This document shows positions 8,644 through 15,750 of a stretch of 64,000 nucleotides of DNA, in pieces. The number at the start of each line of letters is the position of its first letter. The first letter of the stretch is position 1. This DNA is from a virus. The translations under genes and the position numbers were made by a program. The notes under the pieces were generated by a model. That model was not told where the DNA came from and searched no databases. It worked only from the letters and a program-made list of their open reading frames with translations. The stretch lies in the IMG/VR virus record IMGVR_UViG_3300050011_000542, positions 1-64,000 of that record; one strand, written 5' to 3'.

Positions 8644-8955
8644 GTGCCTCTCATTCTCACGCTAAAGCAAGGCGAAGGTTTCACGGTCGGAGACAAGACC
8701 GTCATCGTCGACAAGATCCTGTCGGAGACGCAGTTTATCCTGCGGGTAGCTGGCGGCGAGGTTGTCGCGGTAGACGATATGAAAATGACGAAAATCGCCC
8801 CGGGAGTGAGAGTGATGTCGGGCACTCGTGGACAAAACACGCTGGCACGGGTATGTATCGAGGCTCCCTTGGATATGAAGATCCATCGGCGCCAAGGATA
8901 CAGCAATGCCCATTCCGAGAGGCGACATCAATACGGACGGGCTGGGCCGCTATAG
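8644..8955 (+). CDS. csrA: CsrA/RsmA-family RNA-binding translational regulator (with insertion)
   Basis: 103 residues from GTG 8644, SD TAGGAGT at 8632-8638. Residues 3-17 (LILTLKQGEGFTVGD) align with the first strand and turn of CsrA (LILTRRVGETLMIGD in E. coli). Residues 64-86 (QNTLARVCIEAP, then MKIHRRQGY) align with its GNQVRIGVNAP and VHREEIY. His81-Arg82 fall on H43-R44; R44 is the key RNA-binding arginine. R6 of CsrA is Leu here and R7 is Lys8. About 36 extra residues are inserted between strands 2 and 3, so it is longer than the usual ~61. CsrA dimers bind ANGGAN hairpin loops; at least 21 such loops lie at gene starts in this window. Family assignment is by eye but strong. Confidence 0.8.
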   Translation: MPLILTLKQGEGFTVGDKTVIVDKILSETQFILRVAGGEVVAVDDMKMTKIAPGVRVMSGTRGQNTLARVCIEAPLDMKIHRRQGYSNAHSERRHQYGRAGPL

Positions 8956-9229
8956 CCTGGCAGAAGGGATTGTAGAGGCTGCTAAGGCTCAGGGGCTATT
9001 CGGTAATGTTGCGGGCTTCATACTCCGCGCTGCCAGCGAGTCAGGTCCCTACAAGCACCCAGAGGGCAACAGGAGATACTTTAACTACCTGCTCGATATC
9101 CAGGGCGGCGTAGTTGTCGGGATTAAGCGTATGGACAGCGACACGCCAATGTCGCGGGCCGGTGCCAAGAAAGCAGACTTGTCTAAGGAAATCGTGGCCC
9201 AGGTGATAAAGAAGCATCTGGGCGGGTAA
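8906..9229 (+). CDS. Hypothetical protein (107 aa)
   Basis: ATG 8906, overlapping the csrA-like gene by 50 bases in another frame; AAGGAT upstream may be its SD. The protein is alpha/beta (RRYFNYLLDIQGGVVVGIKR) with a Lys-rich C-terminus. No family recognised. The overlap is unusual for this compact genome, and a later start is possible. Confidence 0.6.
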   Translation: MPIPRGDINTDGLGRYSLAEGIVEAAKAQGLFGNVAGFILRAASESGPYKHPEGNRRYFNYLLDIQGGVVVGIKRMDSDTPMSRAGAKKADLSKEIVAQVIKKHLGG

Positions 9230-9239
9230 CACCATGCAA

Positions 9240-9253
9240 CTCCATGGAGGGAG
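9240..9253 (+). promoter_or_regulatory. CsrA-type SD hairpin of the first phosphatase
   Basis: 4-bp stem CTCC/GGAG, hexaloop ATGGAG, ATG at 9257. Both outer stem pairs differ from the GACC/GGTC type, showing compensatory change. Confidence 0.8.
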
Positions 9254-9256
9254 CAA

Positions 9257-9766
9257 ATGGGCAAGCGTAAAGAAGCCGAGCAGCGTCATGCAATTAGTTG
9301 CAACGGCAGCTTTCATCTTTGGTTTATGGGCTACAAGGTAAAGGTTGTCGGGGCACCGTTCCGCAACTTTGTCAAGGCCAAGCCGACTGTGTGCCTGCTC
9401 GAAGAAATTCCGCAATGGATGACAGCCGGCGTTCATCTGCCGATCCAGGACTTTAAGACCCCAGAGATTGGCGAGTTGGAAACCGCCCTGATCAAGTCAG
9501 CTGCCTTGATGGGAGAACATCGTGAGCTCTATGTAGGCTGTGCTGGCGGCTACGGTCGTACAGGGACGTTTCTAGCAGCCCTGGTCAAGATCGCCGACAA
9601 GCCCCCGGCTCACGCAGTGTTCTATGTGAGAGCGGTCTACCACCACAAGGCTGTTGAAACAACCGACCAGTTCAGACTGGTTGAACAATGGAAGCCCAGC
9701 TTCTGGTTCATGCTCAAGTTCAAATGGAGCTTTGTGAAAGGTGTATTCCGGTATCTCTTTACCTAA
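9257..9766 (+). CDS. Protein tyrosine/dual-specificity phosphatase-like protein 1
   Basis: 169 residues. The signature VGCAGGYGRTGTF (about residues 94-106) gives the CX5R phosphatase loop, with nucleophile Cys and phosphate-binding Arg, followed by the usual Thr and a helix. An upstream IQDFKTPEI segment could carry the general acid Asp. The same fold recurs at 10896 with closely similar CX5R and downstream AAL/KAVE sequence, so the two are paralogues. Substrate may be protein phosphotyrosine, phosphoinositol or nucleotide. The nearby ATP-dependent phosphohistidine enzyme suggests a phosphate-transfer theme, by inference only. Confidence 0.8.
   Translation: MGKRKEAEQRHAISCNGSFHLWFMGYKVKVVGAPFRNFVKAKPTVCLLEEIPQWMTAGVHLPIQDFKTPEIGELETALIKSAALMGEHRELYVGCAGGYGRTGTFLAALVKIADKPPAHAVFYVRAVYHHKAVETTDQFRLVEQWKPSFWFMLKFKWSFVKGVFRYLFT
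9289..9302. repeat. TGCAA-N4-TTGCA palindrome, copy 3
   Basis: TGCAATTAGTTGCA near the 5' end of phosphatase 1; arms exact, centre TTAG. Confidence 0.75.
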
Positions 9767-9786
9767 GACCGTCACTCCCATACGAT
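9758..9786 (+). promoter_or_regulatory. Putative promoter with TACGAT -10
   Basis: TTTACC, 17-base spacer, TACGAT, overlapping the end of phosphatase 1. The downstream CGGTTT leader is shared with 32323-32334. Serves the 9814 gene, whose ATG follows AAGGAGAGG. Confidence 0.55.
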
Positions 9787-9813
9787 CGGTTTTATAGGTA
9801 AAGGAGAGGCGTA

Positions 9814-10899
9814 ATGTTGCCTTTTGACACTCTCGGGCATCATCGAGAGAGGCCGGTTAAAAAGAAACTCGATCTGTCATCGGTTCCGGTCGGGGCGGTT
9901 TCGAAGAAGGCCAAGGCATACACCGATAAGCCAATGGTCGAGCCCGTCCATGAAGCGGCCTGGTTCTACGTGTATAGTCAGGCCGACCAGGCGATAGCGA
10001 AGCAGTATCATCCACTGGAGCCACTGCCCCAAGACGTGCTCGATATCGTGATCGACCGCATGGACCACATGAATCGTCTGGCAACCCGGATGTTCTACTA
10101 CCTGCTGGTGGTATGCACCCGCGAGGCTCGGCACGAGCATGGCACTCTTGACTATGAGTTCATGTCTCAGGAGTTCGGCCCCGAAGCCTCTACCTTTCAT
10201 CAGTCGATTAAGTCGAGTGGAGAACAGGGGGCTGTTGGCAAGCTCTATAATCACCCGCCCCTGATGGGCCTGGGCGCTTATACTCGCTCTTTGCAGCACA
10301 TCTTCTACAAGGGCGGTTTTAACGGAGGTTATGGAGGCCCGAAGTGGGGCAGCATAGCTGACTGCCTAGCCTCCTATGCGACCGGCCAGACCACTGGCGA
10401 GGAAATGATCGATACCGCCTTTACGCTGGAGCACAATGGCGGGGCGATGTTTAACAAGAATGTGTTCTTTAGCTTTGCTCACAGTCAAATTCATAAGATT
10501 TTGGATGTTCAGAGGTCGGGGCAAGTTCCGGCTCTGATGATGGCCCCGGTCGGTCAATATCCAAAAAAGTACATACCAGAAGGTATCCTTGAACAGATAC
10601 TGAAGATGAGAAATGTCCTCGGAGAGGATTTCATCGACCGCGCTTATGTGGATTGGTACAAGGTAATGGCCTTGGGCTCTATCCATGACTATTGGGGGTA
10701 CACGACTGCCCAGAAGGAAGTCCACGGCGATAGCCAGTGGGAAGCCCAGGCAGAGAAAATGAAGAACAAACCCGCGAAACAGAATGTGCCTGATTTTAAT
10801 AAGATGCTCGCTACGAAAGAGCCGGCTTGGACGAAAGAAACCCATTTCATCCTGCCAGGGCAGCTCGGCGCCTTGAAGAAACTGGCGAGGGCCGCATGA
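9814..10899 (+). CDS. Conserved-looking hypothetical protein (361 aa) between two phosphatases
   Basis: ATG 9814 with strong SD AAGGAGAGG. A helical protein with a notable Gly-rich section (YKGGFNGGYGGPKWGS, about residues 168-183), then TLEHNGGAMFNKNVFFSFAH (about 208-227). The LEHNGGAMFNK stretch looks like an active or binding site, but I cannot name the family. Flanked by two paralogous CX5R phosphatases and co-translated with the second (ATGA overlap), so it probably acts in the same process. Confidence 0.75.
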   Translation: MLPFDTLGHHRERPVKKKLDLSSVPVGAVSKKAKAYTDKPMVEPVHEAAWFYVYSQADQAIAKQYHPLEPLPQDVLDIVIDRMDHMNRLATRMFYYLLVVCTREARHEHGTLDYEFMSQEFGPEASTFHQSIKSSGEQGAVGKLYNHPPLMGLGAYTRSLQHIFYKGGFNGGYGGPKWGSIADCLASYATGQTTGEEMIDTAFTLEHNGGAMFNKNVFFSFAHSQIHKILDVQRSGQVPALMMAPVGQYPKKYIPEGILEQILKMRNVLGEDFIDRAYVDWYKVMALGSIHDYWGYTTAQKEVHGDSQWEAQAEKMKNKPAKQNVPDFNKMLATKEPAWTKETHFILPGQLGALKKLARAA

Positions 10900-11600
10900 C
10901 CGCTACAGTCAGTCGTTTCGACGAATACCTGTTCGATAAGGACGACGATATGTCCAAGAAGAAGGGTCACAGTCACGGGTATGGTCTTAATGACTTTGGC
11001 CTGGGCAAGTGTGCCCTGTCGCATCCTGCCCTGGTGATAGGCGACCACAAGATCTGGGGCGGCTCGTGCGTGGCCCCGGCCATTACCGATTGTGATGTCT
11101 ACATAGGCTTCGACCGAGGCATGGGACTGACCGCCAAGCGGTTTCCCTGGACTAGCGGCCACGAGTTCCTGTTTCCGATCCCCGACATGGGTGTGCCCGC
11201 CACTGTCCCGACTTTCAGGGCGTTGGTAAAATGGACTGCCCAGCAGCTGGAAGAAGGTTTGAAGGTGCATTGCGGCTGTATAGGAGGCCACGGCCGCACC
11301 GGCACGTTCCTAGCCGCCCTGGTCAAGGAAATGACCGGCAACGAAGACGCCATCGAATATGTGCGCGAGCACTACTGCAAGAAGGCTGTTGAGTCGAACG
11401 AGCAGATAGCCTTTCTGGTCAAGAATTTCGGCATCAAGTCGACCAAGGCCAACAAGGTATGGAGTCACAGCCCAGCCAAGTCAGCTATCAAGTGGCCAGC
11501 CCAGACAGGCAGTAGCAAGGCAGCAGCTGTAAATGCCAACAGCAACACTTTCTTCCCGATGAAGACCGGCTACACGCTATTTACTGCCGGTAAAACTTGA
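10896..11600 (+). CDS. Protein tyrosine/dual-specificity phosphatase-like protein 2
   Basis: 234 residues from ATG 10896, overlapping the previous stop, with GAGGG as SD. VHCGCIGGHGRTGTFLAAL (about residues 126-144) is the CX5R loop; FPIPDMGVPATVP upstream may supply the acid Asp. It resembles phosphatase 1 through the loop and the following HYCKKAVESNEQ (phosphatase 1: YHHKAVETTDQ). Compared with phosphatase 1 it has a longer N-terminus with a DDD stretch and a basic C-terminal tail. Confidence 0.8.
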   Translation: MTATVSRFDEYLFDKDDDMSKKKGHSHGYGLNDFGLGKCALSHPALVIGDHKIWGGSCVAPAITDCDVYIGFDRGMGLTAKRFPWTSGHEFLFPIPDMGVPATVPTFRALVKWTAQQLEEGLKVHCGCIGGHGRTGTFLAALVKEMTGNEDAIEYVREHYCKKAVESNEQIAFLVKNFGIKSTKANKVWSHSPAKSAIKWPAQTGSSKAAAVNANSNTFFPMKTGYTLFTAGKT

Positions 11601-11624
11601 TCCCATCGGGGATATGACTACGAT
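11597..11624 (+). promoter_or_regulatory. Putative promoter with TACGAT -10
   Basis: TTGATC, 16-base spacer, TACGAT, followed by ACCCTCATAACAAATT. Nearly the same -10 and downstream run as at 59871. It drives the 11661 operon. Confidence 0.6.
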
Positions 11625-11640
11625 ACCCTCATAACAAATT

Positions 11641-11654
11641 TCCCATGGATGGGG
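11641..11654 (+). promoter_or_regulatory. CsrA-type SD hairpin of the 11661 gene
   Basis: CCC/GGG stem plus a U-G pair closes loop ATGGAT. It places the start at ATG 11661 rather than the in-frame ATG inside the loop. Confidence 0.7.
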
Positions 11655-11660
11655 CCGGTA

Positions 11661-12467
11661 ATGATATCGTTTACTAACCTTGCAAACCTCAATCTGGAGT
11701 GCCTCACGGCCGACGCCATGCTGGCGCCTTTGGCGAAAGACCTGCAGACGCAAGGTGTGAAGCTGTCTCCGAGTGCCAAGGGTCTCGATCTGCTGAAAGA
11801 CGGAAAATACGTGTACCGGGGCGTGTCGCTGCGCCCACAGACGGTTCTGGATTTCCTCGATAAGAAGCTGGGCGATCGGCAGATGTCGGTGCGGACGCTG
11901 CTGCTGCACTGGCTTAATGGTGCCAGCATGGCTGCTGAGAAGACCCCAAATGAAGCGTCTACGCTAAAGGAAGCTTGGCAAAAAGCTGCGGCTTCAGGAG
12001 GTGACATTATCCTGAAACCGCCCAGTGAAAAGATCAAGATAGAAACGATCAATGTAACCGGGGCCGGTAGTTATCCGGTTTCTAGTGACCCTTTGGAAGC
12101 CTCTATCGTTAAGCTGGCCCAGGCCACGGCGCTATATCAACGAGTACACGGTACTGGGGCTGGCACGATCTATTTTATGATCGCGGCCACTGCAGACGGC
12201 AGCTTAAAGCTGGCTGCCAGGTATCTGGCCAGCGGCAACAAGCTTACTCTCCGGGCCGAAGGTAGCATGATTAAGCATGGGGCTCGTCTGCAAGCGGCCG
12301 GGATCGACGTGAAGAAAGACTATGCTTCGGTGCATCTGCATGCCGAGAACAATCAGATGCTGGCCAGGGCTTTGGGGGCGTTCCTCTATGCCCTGGATGT
12401 AGAGTGGGCGACTCCACTGCCCCGGCTTAGCACGATTATATCGCTATGCGCTCACGGGGCTAAGTGA
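11661..12467 (+). CDS. Hypothetical protein (268 aa)
   Basis: Starts at ATG 11661 after the SD hairpin. Mixed alpha/beta, with AGTIYFMIAATADGSLKLAA (about 165-184) and HLHAENNQMLARALGAFLYA (about 225-244). No catalytic motif recognised. First gene of an operon leading to the DNA polymerase. Confidence 0.7.
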   Translation: MISFTNLANLNLECLTADAMLAPLAKDLQTQGVKLSPSAKGLDLLKDGKYVYRGVSLRPQTVLDFLDKKLGDRQMSVRTLLLHWLNGASMAAEKTPNEASTLKEAWQKAAASGGDIILKPPSEKIKIETINVTGAGSYPVSSDPLEASIVKLAQATALYQRVHGTGAGTIYFMIAATADGSLKLAARYLASGNKLTLRAEGSMIKHGARLQAAGIDVKKDYASVHLHAENNQMLARALGAFLYALDVEWATPLPRLSTIISLCAHGAK

Positions 12468-12676
12468 TGTCCAAGTATAAGGTGCCAGCTGAGCTCGTGA
12501 CGGTGATCCAGAGCCTCGGTGTTGGCGATATGGTAGACGGTAGACCCCTGTTCCCCGGCATCTGCGACGAGCCGGTGAAAGCAGAGCTCAGGTTTCGCGA
12601 CGAAGACCAGCACCAGATGCGACTCAGCTATTTCGGGATAAAGCTCTGTACTCGTACTTACGTCGCCAAGGAATAG
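12467..12676 (+). CDS. Hypothetical protein (69 aa)
   Basis: ATG 12467 overlaps the previous TGA; GTG 12464 is possible. Small protein with no recognised motif, in the polymerase operon. Confidence 0.55.
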   Translation: MSKYKVPAELVTVIQSLGVGDMVDGRPLFPGICDEPVKAELRFRDEDQHQMRLSYFGIKLCTRTYVAKE

Positions 12677-12678
12677 GC

Positions 12679-13119
12679 ATGTCGCACACGTACCCGACCA
12701 TTTCTCTCTACACTCTGGCTGATACGCTGGAATGTAAGATCGAGGTTAACAAGCAGGGCCTGGTCGAGGTAGCGCGACCCGTCCGGTTTTCGGCCCCGAA
12801 AGGTATGGCCTTTGAAGAGAAGATGATGGCGATTGGCTCATGCTTTATTCCCGATGAGAAAGTCACCTGCCTACTGCTAAAGCTTGATGTCGAGGGTGAT
12901 CTAAGAGTAATCCTGGGCACGTCGTCATCGGCCACTCCGGAGACCTTCGTTTGGTTTGTTGATGCGTCGAAGTCTAAGGATTTAAGCAAGTTCGACGATC
13001 TTGAGTCTCTGCCTGATCTGTTTGGTATGGTCGGGGCCGGGTTGGTAAAGTGCTTTATGCAGAAGGGCAAGAACACGCCTTGGCACGAACGCGACCTTAA
13101 TGAGTTTCTTGTGCTTTAG
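12679..13119 (+). CDS. Hypothetical protein (146 aa)
   Basis: ATG 12679, two bases after the previous stop; AAGGAA upstream. Beta-rich N-terminal half and an acidic middle (DASKSKDLSKFDDLESLPDL). Function unknown. Confidence 0.65.
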   Translation: MSHTYPTISLYTLADTLECKIEVNKQGLVEVARPVRFSAPKGMAFEEKMMAIGSCFIPDEKVTCLLLKLDVEGDLRVILGTSSSATPETFVWFVDASKSKDLSKFDDLESLPDLFGMVGAGLVKCFMQKGKNTPWHERDLNEFLVL

Positions 13120-13130
13120 GAGTTAGGCTT

Positions 13131-13352
13131 ATGGCCGCACTAAAATTAGGAACGACTTCTGAATTTATAGAGTTTGTTAGGCAAGGTACTCAGATTCATG
13201 TCTTCATTCGTGAGAAGGCGTGCCCAGAAACCAAAAACAAACCGTCTCATTGTGAATTCACGCTGGGTATGGCCGAGGCTGAGAAACTAGCAGCGTGGTT
13301 ACAGAGACGAGTTTCACCACGGACGGTGATTGATGCTAACGATCTGGACTGA
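13131..13352 (+). CDS. Hypothetical protein (73 aa)
   Basis: ATG 13131 with AGGAG upstream. Small beta/alpha protein ending in NDLD. It overlaps the polymerase start by 20 bases, so translation is probably coupled. No recognised family. Confidence 0.6.
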   Translation: MAALKLGTTSEFIEFVRQGTQIHVFIREKACPETKNKPSHCEFTLGMAEAEKLAAWLQRRVSPRTVIDANDLD

Positions 13353-15702
13353 CCAGTACGATAAGAAGGTTCTCGACCAGACAATCGGGGCTGGGTTGAA
13401 AGACCTGCCTGATGTGCCTGAGCATCGTATGCTCGCCTTGAAAGACGAGCTGTACTTACCGCAGGTAGGAGAGGTTGTTCTAGCCTGCGGTAAGAAGGCT
13501 TTGCAGCTGCTGCAGGCCCACAAGCTCGTACCGAAGAACCGGGGCTTAGAATCTCAGCGCGGTAATGCTATCCAAGCCTCGGCCGAGGGCGGTAAGTATC
13601 TAATCACGGTCGACCCCTACCTAATCAACAGCGATGCTAACATTGGTTTTGAGATAGGCTGGGACATACGCCTGGCCTGGCGTTTGCTCAAGCACGGTCA
13701 TACCAGGGCGATCCTGGGCAACTATCGCTGGGTGCCAGACTTCTCCGATGCAATCAATTGCATCAAAGCCAAATTCGCCCAGACCGGAAAGCCAGTCTCT
13801 ATATCCATGGATACCGAATCCATGGGCCTTTACCCATGGTATCCAGATAAGCACCTGCTCACTGTCCAGGTTACGCATACGGTTGGCATGGCCGATGTCT
13901 ACAAGGTGCCAGCGGGTGGCCAGTTCCATCCTGAAGTCGCCCAGCAAATCTCCTGGCTGCTCAACAGCCCTATGGTTAAGACCAGGGGAGCTAACTTCAA
14001 ACACGACCTGTTGTGGTTCTGGGTGAAGCTCAGTTTGGAATGTTCGAACTTCAGCCTCGACACGACCTTGGCAGGCAGTTTGTTAAATGAAAATCGCTCG
14101 AACAGTTTGAATACTCACGTCAAGTGGTACGACCCAGAATTGGGTGGCTACGACGATGACCTGAACAACAAGCATGATAAAGGGCACATGGAGCTCGTGC
14201 CTGACGACGAGTTATTGCCCTACGCAGGAGGCGACACGGACGGCGATCTACGAGTCTCCAATCACATGATTAAAGAACTGGGCCAAGACCAGCAGTTGTT
14301 CAAGTTTTACATCACGATCCGCCATCCTTCGGCGCGAGCCTTCGAGAAGATTGAACGTCGAGGCGTGGTGTTCGATGTTGAGAAGGCGACCAAGCTAGGC
14401 GAGGAGCTGCAAGCGACTTCGAAGGAGCTGAACAGGGAAGCACTAGATCTGCTTCCGGCTCGGCTTAAAATGAAGTACATGGACAACCTGTCGCTCACGC
14501 GACCGGCGATCCTGCGTGATTATTTCTTTACGCCTCTGGGCCTCAATCTAAAGCCTAGGGTTTACACAGCTTCTGTAGAGAACCCGCAGCCGTCTACGGC
14601 CAAGTCGCATTTGCAGATGTTTGCTGACGATCCTGCAGCTAAACGCATGTGCGAAGTCATGACCGAGATGCGGTCGTGCGATAAGATGAACAGCACGTAT
14701 GTTGTCGGTTTCTTGTCTCACCTACGCCCTGATGGTTTGTTACACCCGACATATTTCCTGTTCAAGGGCGAAGCCTACGAGAACGATGACGGGGATGATG
14801 ATGCGGGGGTTGTTACCAGCAGACTCTCCTGTCGCGATCCGGCTTTCCAGACAATTCCCAAGCGCTCGAAGTGGGCTAAAAAGATTAGAGCCTGTTACCC
14901 GGCCCCGCCAGGATACGTCATGTGGGCCGTAGATTATTCCCAAGGTGAGCTCAAAATTGCCGCTTGCTTGGCAAATGAAAAAACAATGATACAGGTCTAC
15001 CTCGACGGATTTGATCTCCACAGCAAGACTGCTTCAGGTATTGCCGGAATGAGTGTTGAAGACTTTCTTGCATTGGAGCAAAGCAACAACTTGTTGTTTA
15101 CACAGTATCGCACAGCAGGTAAGGCTGGTAACTTTGGTCTTATTTACGGAATGGGAGCAGAAGGCTATCAGGTGTATTGTTGGGCTCAGTTCGGGGTTAA
15201 GAAAACGATTGAAGAGTGCGAGAACGAGCGCAACGCCTTCTTCGCCACTTACCCGGAGCTATTGCCCTGGCACGCTAATTACAAACACATGGCCCATCAA
15301 AACGGGCATGTACGATCGCCTTTGGGTGTTGCCAGGCACCTACCTCTGATCCATAGCCGCAACGGCTATGAGCGCAGTAAGGCTGAAAGAATGGCCGTGA
15401 ATTCCCCGGTGCAAGCGACTCTGTCAAATGCCCTGGAATGGTCTATTGTCCGGGTAGACCAGGAAATACCAGAGGACGACGCCTTCGTTGTCGGCATGGT
15501 TCACGACCAGATGATCGGCTACGCCAAGGCAGATAAGGTCGACAGTATCGTTCCTCAGATCATGGAGCTCTGCGAGACACTGCCGTTTGAGAAAGAGTTT
15601 GGCTGGAAGCCTCAGTTGAAATTCACGGTCGATGCCGAAATCGGCCCCGACATGGCCTCGCTCAAAAAGGTGCCCAGGCCGGAGTTCCTACTCGCAGCAT
15701 AG
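13333..15702 (+). CDS. Family A DNA polymerase with 3'-5' exonuclease
   Basis: 789 residues from ATG 13333. Exonuclease motif I is SISMDTESMG (DxE, near residue 157). LDTTLAGSLLNENRSN corresponds to exo II. Polymerase motif A is WAVDYSQGELKIAA (about 531), motif B RTAGKAGNFGLIYG (about 593-606), and motif C VHDQ (about 723; HDE in E. coli Pol I, so Gln replaces the metal-site Glu). No 5' nuclease domain, as usual for phage Pol A. It replicates the phage genome with the DnaB-like helicase and primase at 58.6-62 kb. A TGCAA palindrome lies at 13749. Confidence 0.95.
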   Translation: MLTIWTDQYDKKVLDQTIGAGLKDLPDVPEHRMLALKDELYLPQVGEVVLACGKKALQLLQAHKLVPKNRGLESQRGNAIQASAEGGKYLITVDPYLINSDANIGFEIGWDIRLAWRLLKHGHTRAILGNYRWVPDFSDAINCIKAKFAQTGKPVSISMDTESMGLYPWYPDKHLLTVQVTHTVGMADVYKVPAGGQFHPEVAQQISWLLNSPMVKTRGANFKHDLLWFWVKLSLECSNFSLDTTLAGSLLNENRSNSLNTHVKWYDPELGGYDDDLNNKHDKGHMELVPDDELLPYAGGDTDGDLRVSNHMIKELGQDQQLFKFYITIRHPSARAFEKIERRGVVFDVEKATKLGEELQATSKELNREALDLLPARLKMKYMDNLSLTRPAILRDYFFTPLGLNLKPRVYTASVENPQPSTAKSHLQMFADDPAAKRMCEVMTEMRSCDKMNSTYVVGFLSHLRPDGLLHPTYFLFKGEAYENDDGDDDAGVVTSRLSCRDPAFQTIPKRSKWAKKIRACYPAPPGYVMWAVDYSQGELKIAACLANEKTMIQVYLDGFDLHSKTASGIAGMSVEDFLALEQSNNLLFTQYRTAGKAGNFGLIYGMGAEGYQVYCWAQFGVKKTIEECENERNAFFATYPELLPWHANYKHMAHQNGHVRSPLGVARHLPLIHSRNGYERSKAERMAVNSPVQATLSNALEWSIVRVDQEIPEDDAFVVGMVHDQMIGYAKADKVDSIVPQIMELCETLPFEKEFGWKPQLKFTVDAEIGPDMASLKKVPRPEFLLAA
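13749..13762. repeat. TGCAA-N4-TTGCA palindrome, copy 4
   Basis: TGCAATCAATTGCA inside the polymerase gene. Confidence 0.8.
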
Positions 15703-15720
15703 CATAGCCAATCCGTTTCC

Positions 15721-15745
15721 CCTCCGTAGCCAAGGCACGGAGGCC
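15721..15745 (+). promoter_or_regulatory. Portal leader with two mutually exclusive SD hairpins
   Basis: GGC/GCC (15734-15736/15743-15745) closes loop ACGGAG, a CsrA-type hairpin. Alternatively CCTCCGT (15721-15727) pairs over 7 bp with ACGGAGG (15737-15743) and hides the SD. Both use the same bases, so only one can form. Start GTG 15751. Confidence 0.7.
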
Positions 15746-15750
15746 GAACG

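Noticed and set aside
9795-9813. AAGGAGAGG leader of the 9814 gene as a CsrA-type hairpin
   Set aside because: Flanking bases do not pair around the GGA; treated as an ordinary SD.
12661-12678. GCC/GGC around AAGGAATA before 12679 as a CsrA-type hairpin
   Set aside because: The loop is eight bases and lacks the ANGGAN hexaloop geometry; not counted.
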